Below are positions 1 to 9,014 of a DNA stretch of 64,000 bases, one piece after another; positions within the stretch are counted from its first letter, which is position 1; each line of letters opens with the position of its first letter. The stretch lies in assembly GCA_028822445.1 (NCBI GenBank), contig JAPKDQ010000008.1, positions 60,404 to 124,403 of the forward strand, given 5' to 3'. This stretch comes from Rhodospirillaceae bacterium (GTDB lineage Bacteria; Pseudomonadota; Alphaproteobacteria; Rhodospirillales; Rhodospirillaceae). The position numbers and the translations under genes were made by a program. The notes under the pieces were generated by a model. That model saw only the letters and a program-made list of their open reading frames with translations. It was not told the origin of the DNA and searched no databases.

Positions 1-1
1 G

Positions 2-1117
2 GCGACACCTGTTGGCGATATTTTCGTAACAAATATTACCCCGGATGACGAAACAGGTATCGGAACCTATACGCTGGAAGATTTTGATAACGCTATGCGT
101 CGCGGCTTAGCTCAGGATGGTCACCGGCTGTATCCGGCGATGCCGTACCCGTCTTATGCAAAGATTACAGACGAGGATATTGAGGCACTCTATGATTATT
201 TTATGGATGAGGTTCCTGCAGTTTGGCAGGAGAATAAAGAAAATGAAATTCCATGGATACTCAGTTTTCGCTGGCCGATAGCAATTTGGAATATTCTCTT
301 CTTAGAAGATGATACCTATGCCGCGGATAGTTATAAGAGCGATGCATGGAACCGCGGCGCCTATTTAGTTCAGGGACTCGGGCACTGCGGAGCATGCCAT
401 ACCCCACGAGGTATCGCTTGGAATGAAGTCGCATTTGATGAATCGGACCCTGCCTACTTATCGGGGGCGTTTCTCGATAACTGGTATGCGTCAGACCTGA
501 CACAATCAAATCGAGCAGGCCTAGGCCGTTGGTCTAAAGAGGATGTGGAAATCTTCATGAAAACGGGCCGTAATAATCACTCGACGGCATTCGGGACGAT
601 GGACGAGGTGATCATTAACAGCACCCAATATCTTTCACACGATGATTTAGATGGCATGGCTATCTATATCACTTCGTTGCCTGGGGCGCATGATGGAGAA
701 TACGTTTATAACGATTATGCAGTTGCTGTTATGCGTGGACCAGAGCGAAAGGGTGCTCAAGGCGCTAATCTATATATGCAGAATTGTGAATCGTGCCACG
801 TTGATACGGGTAGGGGGTATCCGCCGTATTTGCCACCTTTGGCGGGCAATCCACCCGTTATGGATTCGGACCCGGCTTCACTCATTAATATTGTTTTAAA
901 CGGATCGTCTCGCCTTATCGTAGACGGTACGCCTGATGCTTATCGTATGCCAGGTTACCGTAAATCTTTAAATGATCAGGAGATCGCCGACATCGTTTCA
1001 TTCATGCGGTCGGAGTGGGGGAATAAGGCATCACCAGTTTCCGCTGCTCAGGTCGCCGGTCTACGGGCATTAACAGAGCAAGCCGATGACAGGATGCCGA
1101 CCTTAAGAATGAAGTAG
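2..1117 (+). CDS. Multi-haem cytochrome c subunit of a membrane dehydrogenase (5' partial)
   Basis: The reading frame is open from base 2, so the start lies outside the window. Two CXXCH haem-c sites are visible, CGACH at 386-400 and CESCH at 785-799. The text before the first (TNITPDDETGIG, then the DxxxAMRRG and LYPAMPY segments) is typical of the first-domain tail in three-haem cytochrome subunits of alcohol, gluconate and aldehyde dehydrogenases, so one more haem site is expected upstream. Such subunits sit on the periplasmic face and pass electrons from a flavin, PQQ or molybdenum dehydrogenase to quinone. The catalytic partner is not in the window. The next gene is convergent and its stop abuts this one. 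Family call is firm; the electron donor is unknown. Confidence 0.88.
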   Translation, partial: ATPVGDIFVTNITPDDETGIGTYTLEDFDNAMRRGLAQDGHRLYPAMPYPSYAKITDEDIEALYDYFMDEVPAVWQENKENEIPWILSFRWPIAIWNILFLEDDTYAADSYKSDAWNRGAYLVQGLGHCGACHTPRGIAWNEVAFDESDPAYLSGAFLDNWYASDLTQSNRAGLGRWSKEDVEIFMKTGRNNHSTAFGTMDEVIINSTQYLSHDDLDGMAIYITSLPGAHDGEYVYNDYAVAVMRGPERKGAQGANLYMQNCESCHVDTGRGYPPYLPPLAGNPPVMDSDPASLINIVLNGSSRLIVDGTPDAYRMPGYRKSLNDQEIADIVSFMRSEWGNKASPVSAAQVAGLRALTEQADDRMPTLRMK

Positions 1118-1936
1118 TCAGTCAAAGGCCTGTATGCAAAAGTCGCCGACCGCTGCGCACCAAGCATCTGTGCACACGTCAACGGTATAGATATTTCCTC
1201 CTGGAATTATGTGGGTCGGGATCTCAGGTATAAGGGGCAGAACTTGCTCAATATTCGGCGTTTCCACGTCACGGTCACCGTAGACAATTAGGATAGGGCA
1301 CGAGATCAATTTAAGTCGGTCTGTCAGGTCGTATTTGTAGACGGCATGATAGGCAGACACGGATGAGTCCCCCGTCATTAAAGCAGTTAGAAATCGTTTC
1401 TGAAAGACCTTGGGATCGATCGGTGCAGCCACCTGCCATCGTGCTTTCCAGAGTTTAACTAGATGGGAGCCATCCTCACGGGGCGGGGGTGGTGGCTGCA
1501 TACGAGGCTTACGCCGCGGAGCCCCAGGCGGCAGAGGGGTGCGCAGTGGCGGCCCGGATAGAACTAAGGCGCTAATACGTTCTGGGTATTGAATTGCGAG
1601 TTGAATAGCAAACGTTGCTCCCGTGTGGACACCGCAAACCGTGAGACAACCCAACCCTAAAGCGTCTGCAACTTCCGCGATAGACTGAGCGTAATCTTCT
1701 GGCTCAAGTTCCCTTTCGGGTTTATCGGAAAGCCCGTAACCGAGTGTATCCAGGGCTATTGTTCGGAAACGCTTACCCAAAGTAGGAAGAGCGGCCTCAA
1801 ACATGCTCCCTGCTTGAGGTGATTGATGCAGCAGTAGAAGGGGGGGTAAATTTTTTGCCGCCGTATCGTAATAGTGAATCTGTCCGTAGGACGTATCCGC
1901 ATATCCTCTGCGGACAGACGGCAAAGGCGTTACCAC
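1118..1936 (-). CDS. Alpha/beta-hydrolase fold protein with His in the nucleophile position
   Basis: 272 aa. The fold is clear from the oxyanion-loop region LLLLHQSP, the DTLGYGLSDKP strand/turn and the late strand PILIVYGDRD. The nucleophile elbow, normally G-x-S-x-G, reads G102-V-H104-T-G106, so the usual Ser is His. The place where the catalytic His usually follows (PGGGH) reads PGGN. A proline-rich insert (about residues 134-152, with a run of six prolines) precedes the cap region. By family knowledge an HxTG elbow occurs in a subgroup of these proteins; classical Ser-esterase chemistry is unlikely here. The start overlaps the end of the upstream VOC gene by 7 bases, implying coupled translation. 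Substrate unknown. Confidence 0.82.
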   Translation of the reverse strand: MVTPLPSVRRGYADTSYGQIHYYDTAAKNLPPLLLLHQSPQAGSMFEAALPTLGKRFRTIALDTLGYGLSDKPERELEPEDYAQSIAEVADALGLGCLTVCGVHTGATFAIQLAIQYPERISALVLSGPPLRTPLPPGAPRRKPRMQPPPPPREDGSHLVKLWKARWQVAAPIDPKVFQKRFLTALMTGDSSVSAYHAVYKYDLTDRLKLISCPILIVYGDRDVETPNIEQVLPLIPEIPTHIIPGGNIYTVDVCTDAWCAAVGDFCIQAFD

Positions 1937-2349
1937 TTGCCCTGATCGGGCATGCTAGCCCAAGGCTCTTCAGGTCGCAGAGGTCCACCTTTCTGCAGCA
2001 GTTCGAATGATATGCCGTCGGGTGACCTAACGAAGGCCATAAACCCATCCCGCGGCGGCAGGTTGAGGATCAGGCCCTTGTTCATGAGGTCTCTACAGGT
2101 GTCGTAAATATTGTCGACCTGATAGGCGATATGGCTAAAGCTGCCATACCTCTCGCGATCCTCAGCATTGTGATAGTAGACGACTTCGATCTGAGCTTCG
2201 TCGTTATTGGGCATGGTCAGGAATATAATATCGCAGGGACGTTGGTGCCCCTGAAAACGCCGGACTTCAACCATGCCCATCTGTCCACAGTAAAAATCCA
2301 GCGCTTTATCAAGGTCAGTCACGCGCACGGCTGTGTGAAGATACTTCAT
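1930..2349 (-). CDS. Glyoxalase/VOC-superfamily protein (lactoylglutathione-lyase-like)
   Basis: 139 aa, the length of a single-chain glyoxalase I-type protein with two beta-alpha-beta-beta-beta modules. The four expected metal-ligand positions are visible as H5, E55, H73 and E116, the last inside SPDGISFELLQ, which closely follows the glyoxalase I pattern. It probably isomerises or adds to an alpha-keto or hemithioacetal substrate in the cytoplasm with a divalent metal. It lies 45 bases after the TPR gene and overlaps the alpha/beta hydrolase start. The tail after residue 120 (GGPLRPEEPWASMPDQGKW) is a little longer than in canonical GloA. I do not assign gloA because many VOC enzymes share these residues. 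Confidence 0.85.
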   Translation of the reverse strand: MKYLHTAVRVTDLDKALDFYCGQMGMVEVRRFQGHQRPCDIIFLTMPNNDEAQIEVVYYHNAEDRERYGSFSHIAYQVDNIYDTCRDLMNKGLILNLPPRDGFMAFVRSPDGISFELLQKGGPLRPEEPWASMPDQGKW

Positions 2350-2394
2350 GTTATGAAGCGCCTCGTTTTTGGTTTACGGCCGTTCGGTGCTTAC

Positions 2395-2922
2395 TTATTT
2401 ACCGACGTTTTCTCTGTGTGCCGGCGGCACCCAGCTAACTTTCCCATCTTTGAAACCCTCAATTGCGGCCTGCAGGGTTTCGTGGGCCAGGCAGCCACGT
2501 GGGCAAAGGTTCGTTAGTTTTTGCAAATTTATTGCTGCAGCTTCTTGGTTCCCCATCTTTAGGTAAAGTTCACCTTGATACTCAAGGGCACCCTTATGTG
2601 TGGGGTCTACCGCGAGCGCTGCGTTATAGTTTTCCATCGCTTCGTCATGTTTTCCCATGCTGCGTAGGCTATAGGCTTTAAGCGTTAGAGCCTCTGCATT
2701 CTCGGGGTACCACTCGATGATTTCATAATCGAGGTATGAGATGGCTTTCTGGTACTCGCCGGCATCGATCATTTCTTGAACCTCTGCGAAATCCAGATCG
2801 TCTTCCAACGGAAAGTCGACGCCAGCTATTGCCCACGCTTGCGCGGAAAAACCAGCTATGAAGATGACTGTGGTAATGCCCGAGACTATGGCCGAGTAAA
2901 GTTTATTCAATGGGCTCATCAT
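2395..2922 (-). CDS. Exported tetratricopeptide-repeat protein
   Basis: 175 aa. Residues 1-31 form a signal peptide (hydrophobic core TTVIFIAGFSAQ, then AWA). The mature part holds about three TPR units between residues 48 and 150; the clearest is NAEALTLKAYSLRSMGKHDE followed by a second with ALAVDPTHKGALEY. The end carries a Cys pair (CPRGC) before the conserved-looking KDGKVSWVPP. TPR proteins act as protein-binding scaffolds; here in the periplasm, partner unknown. It is first in a minus-strand group with the VOC and hydrolase genes, and a terminator for the gene behind it lies about 100 bases upstream, so it should have its own promoter. Confidence 0.8.
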   Translation of the reverse strand: MMSPLNKLYSAIVSGITTVIFIAGFSAQAWAIAGVDFPLEDDLDFAEVQEMIDAGEYQKAISYLDYEIIEWYPENAEALTLKAYSLRSMGKHDEAMENYNAALAVDPTHKGALEYQGELYLKMGNQEAAAINLQKLTNLCPRGCLAHETLQAAIEGFKDGKVSWVPPAHRENVGK

Positions 2923-3012
2923 TATTTTTCCTTTTCGAACTTAAAGTCGGTCGTGCCAGGTATAGGAATACATTTGGAACAGTATTCAAGAAACTAAAAA
3001 CTATCTAGGAAC

Positions 3013-3038
3013 AAAAAACCCCGCACTCAAGCGGGGTT
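3013..3038 (-). terminator. Rho-independent terminator of the 119-aa protein gene
   Basis: Perfect 8-bp inverted repeat AACCCCGC / GCGGGGTT (3017-3024 and 3031-3038) with loop ACTCAA. On the minus strand the hairpin is followed by a run of six T (complement of 3013-3018), about 45 bases after the stop at 3084. On the plus strand the T stretch is weaker (TTCTTTG). Confidence 0.88.
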
Positions 3039-3083
3039 CTTTGTCGATGTATACTTCAGACCTTATGGCTATGAGTGAGAAGC

Positions 3084-3434
3084 CTATTTGTTTTCACGAG
3101 TGAATGCGGCAGAGACGGGAAGATCCCCTTCGCGTAAGAGCGGTGAGTAGGTCAAATCGATAAAGCGGTCACGGTCTTTTTGCCACTCAGCATCTTGTTC
3201 TGCTGTGGGCATGTAGGTTTCGATCATCTCAGCTGTTACGCCTTTTTCAGCTAAGAGTGCTTCTACCACTTTCATGCGACGTCGGTTCGACCAGACTTCT
3301 GCACCGAGGGCGATGAGGCTGGTCATCATGTTGTCGAGAACTGGATTCCCGAGAAATACAGCGCGCTCAACATCGGATGCAATGAAATCAGACGCGTATG
3401 TTGGGCGATCTGTTTTGAGTTTACTTGTGGCCAT
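3084..3434 (-). CDS. Conserved-looking small protein of unknown function
   Basis: 116 aa from the ATG at 3434, chosen over the GTG at 3443 because AAGGAG lies 8 bases upstream of the ATG and would overlap the GTG. No signal peptide or membrane segment. The sequence is helical and charged (LGAEVWSNRRRMKVVEALL, then EQDAEWQKDRDRFIDL). I do not recognise a domain. It has its own strong ribosome-binding site and a textbook terminator and stands alone between unrelated genes, so it is probably a well-expressed monocistronic gene. Confidence 0.72.
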   Translation of the reverse strand: MATSKLKTDRPTYASDFIASDVERAVFLGNPVLDNMMTSLIALGAEVWSNRRRMKVVEALLAEKGVTAEMIETYMPTAEQDAEWQKDRDRFIDLTYSPLLREGDLPVSAAFTRENK

Positions 3435-3593
3435 GTATCTCACTCCTTAAATGCGGCGGAAGCTCAATTAAATATAGAATAGTGCGGTCTAGAGAAGTGT
3501 GCAATCGCCGTTATTGGTATATTCATTTCCTAGACCAATGCCTCAGGGCTAGTGGTAATCAACTATCCCATTGAAATCGTTGTATAATTAAAG

Positions 3594-5183
3594 TCAGTCA
3601 TTAAACGCTAGCCATCTCGTCGGGTAGACCCCCCGAGCATTATCCACCCATCCACTAATGTTTGGGCGGACGAGTCGCCGCCCAGAATAGAAATAGAGCG
3701 GGATCATTGGCTGATCGGCCAAGGCTTGGCTTTCAGCTTCATAGGTTAATTTGGCCCGTTCCTTTGGATCATTCGTATACCAGGCTTTCAGGAAGAGCTC
3801 ATTGAACTTGGCGCTCTCGTACTGGGTAAAATTGCGTGAGCTTAATTCTGAGTGCAGGAACTGTATGAAGGAGGCTGGCCCATAGTTTCCGGCAACATGC
3901 AGATAGCGGGCGACGGCAAAATCGTTATTCATACGGTCTGCGGCCAGAATTTTACGCTCGGTGTTCAGAAGTTCGGTCTGAACACCGACTTGTCGCCACA
4001 TGGCGGAAATAGCGGCGGCTTGCCGTGCTTGCAGATTTTGAGTGTTGTATCGTATGGGAACGACCAATGGATTATCAAGGCCAAAACCAGCATCAGCCAG
4101 GAGGTGCTTAGCCTCATTTCGTTTTTCTTCCATGCTAAGCATCGCAAAGTCGGCTTGAGGGCGCCTCTCGTAATTACTAACCGTCGGTGGGACGTAGCTG
4201 TAGGCGGGTGTTTCGCCCGTGCGTAAAACCCTATTTACCAACGTTTCTCGATCAATGGCCATGGAAAGGGCACGGCGCACACGAACGTCGTCGAATGGCG
4301 GTAATTTTGTATTGAACAGATAGACTTCGGTCGTTAGTCCGGGCGTAACCCGTAACGTTTCAGGCATCGTTTCTTGGATGAAGCTGAGTTGATTGGGCGG
4401 AAAGAATACGAGCGCGTTTAATTCACCCGACTGAAACCGACGAAAGCCCGTATTCATGTCTTCCGACGGGATATGGTAAACCACATCCAAGTTCACATTA
4501 TCTGCATCATAGAAATATTCGTTCTTCACGAGTTTGACGTGAGAACCAGGCAACCACTCGGCTAGTTTAAACGGACCGTTCACTACCATGTTTTCTGGCC
4601 GGGTCCATGCGGTGCCATATTTTTCCACGACATGTTTAGGTACGGGACGGGCATCGATAGCGAGCACGTCCATGAGGTACGGCGCAGGATAGGCTAGTCG
4701 AATAATTAGGGTGTCTGAATCTTGCACTTCAACGCCCAAACTTTCTATGGGTAGCTGACCCTTGCTAATTTCCAGAGAATTGAGGATGGGACGGAAGTAT
4801 TCCGCTGTGCGTGAGGCGGTTGCGGGATCAAGCTGACGACGAAACGTATACAGAAAATCATTGGCGTCGATGGGCGTGCCATCTGACCACAGCAATCCGT
4901 CTCGCATATTGAAAGTATAGGTTAAACCGTCTTCACTAATCGTCCAGGATTCAGCAGACCCGGGGATAGAGGCATCCGCTGCCGATGTTGTCGCCAGTGG
5001 CAAGAACATGTCAGTCAGGATCGTCGATTCGAATGCTGCGAGAATTTTGTGTGGGTCCAGGCTCTCTGGATCACCACCGCCACCGCGTCGGAACACACGT
5101 TCTTCCTGGGCGCTTACGGACGTTGAAAATAGCAGTGACCCGAGGATCAGGGCGATCACGCGGACAATTTTTATATGGCTCAT
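3594..5183 (-). CDS. Periplasmic dipeptide/oligopeptide-type ABC substrate-binding protein
   Basis: 529 aa, normal for the SBP_bac_5 (DppA/OppA) family. Signal peptide of about 25 residues ending VSA before QEERVFRRG. Family marks in order: GDPESLDPHK near the N terminus, the TYTFNMRDGLLWSDGTPID block (about 87-106), NGPFKLAEWLPG (about 197), and the DDVRVRRALSMAIDRE helix (about 295). These proteins capture peptides, nickel, haem or glycosides for an ABC importer. No permease or ATPase gene is next to it, so its transporter must be elsewhere. A TonB-dependent receptor gene lies upstream on the same strand after a 536-base gap, which would fit joint uptake, but that is only inference. Confidence 0.92.
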   Translation of the reverse strand: MSHIKIVRVIALILGSLLFSTSVSAQEERVFRRGGGGDPESLDPHKILAAFESTILTDMFLPLATTSAADASIPGSAESWTISEDGLTYTFNMRDGLLWSDGTPIDANDFLYTFRRQLDPATASRTAEYFRPILNSLEISKGQLPIESLGVEVQDSDTLIIRLAYPAPYLMDVLAIDARPVPKHVVEKYGTAWTRPENMVVNGPFKLAEWLPGSHVKLVKNEYFYDADNVNLDVVYHIPSEDMNTGFRRFQSGELNALVFFPPNQLSFIQETMPETLRVTPGLTTEVYLFNTKLPPFDDVRVRRALSMAIDRETLVNRVLRTGETPAYSYVPPTVSNYERRPQADFAMLSMEEKRNEAKHLLADAGFGLDNPLVVPIRYNTQNLQARQAAAISAMWRQVGVQTELLNTERKILAADRMNNDFAVARYLHVAGNYGPASFIQFLHSELSSRNFTQYESAKFNELFLKAWYTNDPKERAKLTYEAESQALADQPMIPLYFYSGRRLVRPNISGWVDNARGVYPTRWLAFND

Positions 5184-5719
5184 TATACCGGCATCCTTGG
5201 GTTTTACTGGTTCTATGTGCCTGGCCGTGGTCAGGCTAGGGATCTAATGCGGGTGGTGAGGGACGTAAACTTTTTTAAGGATCGATTTAGGCGCTCGTCA
5301 ATTGTGTTTATGCTGCTAAGAACTCTATAAAGTACTTTTAGCATATTCTGGGGCCTGGTCGCGTAACGTCGTTTAGGCTATGTACTTTTTCGTGATATCT
5401 CGTCGTTTAGCCTGGCCTGAGCCTTGGCCCATCAATATCTATGCATATCAAGGGCCATGAAGCTGCCCAGTTGGCTCGTTGATGGCACAGCCAACATGTA
5501 CCCGAGGTCAGAGAGTCTCGCGTTACTGAGTTTGGCGGTGCTTCGCATGTGGTTGAATTAGCCGTCCGGCCCTGCAAGCAGGCATGAAAGTTTTTTATCA
5601 CCCTACCCCATAAGGTTTGGCATTCAATGATGTCTATTTGAATGGATCCATTGTCCTTTGCCATTGCAACTGAAGCAAAGAGAGGAATTTATGTATGGGT
5701 TAGTCCTTACCAGGGGTTT
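5184..5719. other. 536-base gap with possible degenerate coding remnant
   Basis: No convincing gene. On the plus strand the frame through 5444-5587 reads like protein with a stop at 5480-5482 (the part after it includes EVRESRVTEFGGASHVVEL), and a second stretch from 5584 begins MKVFYHPTP before a stop. This could be an eroded gene, but I cannot name the family. The promoter of the binding-protein gene should lie at the left end. No terminator hairpin was found. Confidence 0.25.
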
Positions 5720-7837
5720 CTAGAACGTACCACGTATCCCAAAACCGTAAAAAGAACCGTTCTTTTGGGTCCGAAATTCGGTTCGTAGAATTCCTGCATC
5801 TGCCTGCGATTCTTGGAATACAGTTCTGTTACGTTTGCTCTTTGGTTGAAGAATATTCCCCCAGAACATGCGGCCTACAATTCCATTATCAAACCGTTTT
5901 TCTGCAAAGAGCCGAATGTCAAAACCTGTGCTTGCCCGCTCAACCGTATCGAAATCGCTTTTGATCTTTGGACCACTTGCCGCAACTGCTGCTCCATATG
6001 ATATCCCGAGAGATTGAACGTCATGGCGAGCATCAATACTCAGTTTATATTTTTTCTGGCCGGCGAAGCGCCGATTAACACCTGTAAATGGGTCCTCAAC
6101 ATTTGAATGTTGCCAGAGAAAGGTCATTGAAACAACGGCATCGATCAGGCCAAGCTGGCGTAGTTGAAGGCTAGTTTCGATCTCGGCACCGTAATGTTTT
6201 CCTGAGCCGAGATTACCCGGCGCGGAATCCTTTGCGCCAAATGGAACCTGATCAGTCACGTCGGTGACCTTGCGGTAAAAAGCACGAAGATTGACTACTC
6301 CTGCTTGATCCGACAGGCGGTGTTCCGTGCCAATCTCAAAGTCCCATGATTTCTCAGGGGCGAGGTCAGGGTTGCCTGCGTCGATCTCTCCATCATCCCT
6401 GTCTAAGGCCGATATAAAATCAGCAAATTCCAGCTGGCCAATATCACGCCGGACGGATACAAAGATTTGAGTTCTATCCGTTGCGTTGTAATAGACATCG
6501 AGGCTGGGCTTAACGAAGTTGAACTTGCGGCTTGTATCCACGTCGGAGCCAAGTTGATCTAGCCAGGAATATTCTGCCGCTAAACCGGTTTCCACTTCTA
6601 GGTTTGATGTGGCGTTCCAGCTGTGACTAGTAAAGACCTCAACGCGATCTTCTGATACAACTTGATCTGCATTAAAGACGCCTCGGCTAATCTGTAATCC
6701 ATTATTTACATCAAAGAATGTCTGCGTTTTATCGAGGGAGTTGATTGCGCCTTCTACGCCTAGTTCTAAGTTATGCCTTTGGGCAAGGCGCCAATCTAGC
6801 GTGGTGCGTAGAATTTTCTCTGTAGCCTTTTCATCGCTGGTATCTCCGGAAACAAGGGTTGATGTGCCAGGTTCGAAGGTGAATAAAAAATCTTCGTTTT
6901 CGCGGTCTTTTTGGTCAACGGCGTATACGAATAAACTCTTGAACGTGACGCTCTTTCCTAAGGGAATGGTATAATCGCCACTGATTTCATATTGGAGGTC
7001 TTTCCCTGACAACTGCTCGATGCCGCCGCCATTAGGGGTCAGAGAACTGTCCATGTTCGGGAGGGATTCGAACTCAACATCGCGCTGGCTACTAATTGGC
7101 CGGTTTTGAATAAAGCCGCTGAGCTGGACTTGATGATCTTGGCCCCACGAATAGGCAGCGCGACCGCGGCCAACGTAACGGCGGCTTTTCATCCGCCGTC
7201 TCTCGGTGCGGTCAATGAGAAGCTCGCCTTGCGAGTTAGAAAGGAATTCGCGTTGCACGCGTGGCAATTGTCGAGGGCGCGTCTCGCCAGATAGCGTGTA
7301 ACTCCAGTTTCCCGGTTCACCGCTTATTGATCCAGAAAGCGTAGGCATGATTTGTCCATCCGTGAAGAAAACAGACCCGGCGTTCCACGTGCCGCCCGGA
7401 CTGCCGGTGTCTGTAAGGACGACGTTAATCACCCGCCCACCGACGTTTGCGTCGATTTCACGGACGTTCCCGGTGATGACTTCAATGCGTTTGACTTGGC
7501 TTGCGGGTATGCGCTGAAAGTAGTCTTGAATGCTGTTACCTTTGGTGGTTAGGCGTTTCCCGTTGATGAGAATCTGCGTCGTTTGCGACCTTAAGCCTCT
7601 CCGGTCATCGTCTCCAGACAGAGAACCGCTATCGCTCAAAGCCCCAGCCGCACCCGGTACGCGCTCAAGCATATCTTTCGCGTGACTGGGTCTATAGGCC
7701 GCGAAGAAGTCGGGTTCGTAGACGGTGACCCCCTCTTCTTGTTCTGCTGCTGAGGATGGTTGGTGAGCCGACGCGCCTGAACCCAGCATAAGCGTAGCGT
7801 AGCAGGCTAAGAAAAAAGCAGTCCAATAATTCTGCAA
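5720..7837 (-). CDS. TonB-dependent outer-membrane receptor
   Basis: 705 aa. Signal peptide of about 24 residues (ending GSGASA). A plug domain follows: the early segment ending KDMLERVPG, then LRSQTTQILINGKRL and RIPASQVKRIEVITG are the standard plug blocks. The rest is a beta-barrel with alternating patterns and the C-terminal outer-membrane signature ending in F (SFYGFGIRGTF). NPDLAPEKSWDFEIG (about residue 495) is the usual late-barrel motif. It imports a siderophore, cobalamin, carbohydrate or other large nutrient using ExbBD/TonB energy; no ligand can be inferred and there is no Fur-like site that I can identify. No TonB box recognised with certainty. Confidence 0.93.
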   Translation of the reverse strand: MQNYWTAFFLACYATLMLGSGASAHQPSSAAEQEEGVTVYEPDFFAAYRPSHAKDMLERVPGAAGALSDSGSLSGDDDRRGLRSQTTQILINGKRLTTKGNSIQDYFQRIPASQVKRIEVITGNVREIDANVGGRVINVVLTDTGSPGGTWNAGSVFFTDGQIMPTLSGSISGEPGNWSYTLSGETRPRQLPRVQREFLSNSQGELLIDRTERRRMKSRRYVGRGRAAYSWGQDHQVQLSGFIQNRPISSQRDVEFESLPNMDSSLTPNGGGIEQLSGKDLQYEISGDYTIPLGKSVTFKSLFVYAVDQKDRENEDFLFTFEPGTSTLVSGDTSDEKATEKILRTTLDWRLAQRHNLELGVEGAINSLDKTQTFFDVNNGLQISRGVFNADQVVSEDRVEVFTSHSWNATSNLEVETGLAAEYSWLDQLGSDVDTSRKFNFVKPSLDVYYNATDRTQIFVSVRRDIGQLEFADFISALDRDDGEIDAGNPDLAPEKSWDFEIGTEHRLSDQAGVVNLRAFYRKVTDVTDQVPFGAKDSAPGNLGSGKHYGAEIETSLQLRQLGLIDAVVSMTFLWQHSNVEDPFTGVNRRFAGQKKYKLSIDARHDVQSLGISYGAAVAASGPKIKSDFDTVERASTGFDIRLFAEKRFDNGIVGRMFWGNILQPKSKRNRTVFQESQADAGILRTEFRTQKNGSFYGFGIRGTF

Positions 7838-7974
7838 GCGGGTTACTCCTTTAGCGGGAAACTCAATCGTTGCGTGACTATCCCGCTGAAGCTCGTCAAC
7901 CCGTTAGCAATGATGCGTAAGCCTATATTGGTAGGCTATCAATCAGGTGCATGCAATTATCGTGGATTTAAAAT

Positions 7975-8544
7975 CTATTCTCGCTCTGTGATCGCGTAAA
8001 TTGTGCGGATATGTTCTTCCTGTGCCGACGTTTCTATGGCCTCTAGCCGTTGTGCGCGGACCTGGGCGATAGCGTCATTACCCGGAGCGCCCAATTCTAC
8101 AAGTAGGCGTGCGGCAACCATGCCGGCTCGCCCACGGCCGCCGCGACAGTGAAGAAGGATCGTTTCGCCTTTCCTGATGGCTTCCCTCAAAACCTGGCCG
8201 GTATCTAACCACGCTTGTTCCCAACCTTCCGAAGGGATTTGGAGGTCTGCGATTGGACAGTGTCTCCAGGCCATGCCTCGTTCTCTGCAGGCTTGCTCCA
8301 GTATTTCCCCGGATAAAGCGCAAGCCATGATCTCATGCCCTTCCATGAGCGTCACCATCGTTGTTACCTCGGCGTCGCGCGCTGCATCTAAGTCGATGTC
8401 TAGGTCGCGATCCCAGGGGCCAGTCGCGGCGTTTGGTTGTTTCTTTCCAGGACACATCGTAAAGAGAATGCGGCCAATAACGTTAGGAACCGAAACGGAC
8501 GCTAAGGGCAAGGGGTGCGTATTGCTCGTTTTTACAGGGCGCAT
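7975..8544 (-). CDS. Dual-specificity / CDKN3-like cysteine phosphatase
   Basis: 189 aa from the ATG at 8544. The frame stays open to 8619, but the ATG at 8544 sits just after the stop of the upstream gene with AAGG 6 bases before it, and skips an Arg/Ser-rich run that looks non-coding. The P-loop HCRGGRGRAG contains the C-x5-R catalytic motif of Cys-based phosphatases, and the general-acid region precedes it (CPIADLQIPSEGWEQ). It is predicted to hydrolyse phosphotyrosine/serine or a small phosphorylated molecule in the cytoplasm. Last in an operon arsC - membrane protein - phosphatase. Substrate unknown. Confidence 0.85.
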   Translation of the reverse strand: MRPVKTSNTHPLPLASVSVPNVIGRILFTMCPGKKQPNAATGPWDRDLDIDLDAARDAEVTTMVTLMEGHEIMACALSGEILEQACRERGMAWRHCPIADLQIPSEGWEQAWLDTGQVLREAIRKGETILLHCRGGRGRAGMVAARLLVELGAPGNDAIAQVRAQRLEAIETSAQEEHIRTIYAITERE

Positions 8545-8552
8545 GTTTGGCC

Positions 8553-9014
8553 TTAATGTTCTGATGGTGCGCGAGGCACTTCTAGTTGATGACCGTTTAG
8601 TCGCAACCATCGCACCCAATCATCTTGCAATAGGCTAGCCTGCCGGGCGAGCTGTCGGTCCTGAGATTGCAATGCACGGATATAAACTTGGGTACTGGGT
8701 ACAAAGAGGTCATGCCAAGCTACCGGTAAATCAGAATGAAGTTTTGCGAGGACATGGTCATGGACGAGGCTAGCTTGCCGTGTGGCTTCTTCATATCGCC
8801 CGACGAGATATTTGGCGTCGCCAGCATCAATCATCCCACCTTTAGCGTTGGCGTAGGAAATCGCTTCGCGGACTTCGAGCATGGCTTTATGGTAATGCTG
8901 AGCGTTTGCTGCATCTGCTGGATCCCATTGGTGGAACAGCACCCAGAAGCCGGCGGTGAGGGTTGCTGCTAGAGCAGCCAACCCAGCGTGTTTTTGTTGA
9001 CGGTTAAGAGTCAA
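8553..9014 (-). CDS. Small membrane-anchored protein of unknown function
   Basis: 153 aa. One N-terminal hydrophobic helix (about residues 9-28, including LAALAATLTAGFWVLF), then a soluble helical domain rich in charged residues (residues 35-145), which should face the periplasm. I see no known motif. Translation is coupled to arsC by a 4-base overlap, and the phosphatase starts 8 bases after its stop, so all three are probably made together. A sensor or scaffold role next to two thiol-based enzymes is possible but not shown. Confidence 0.7.
   Translation of the reverse strand: MTLNRQQKHAGLAALAATLTAGFWVLFHQWDPADAANAQHYHKAMLEVREAISYANAKGGMIDAGDAKYLVGRYEEATRQASLVHDHVLAKLHSDLPVAWHDLFVPSTQVYIRALQSQDRQLARQASLLQDDWVRWLRLNGHQLEVPRAPSEH

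Noticed and set aside
7975..8619. Longer phosphatase start at 8619
   Set aside because: The extra 25 residues are an Arg/Ser-rich run that overlaps the upstream gene; the ATG at 8544 has AAGG six bases before it and directly follows the upstream stop.
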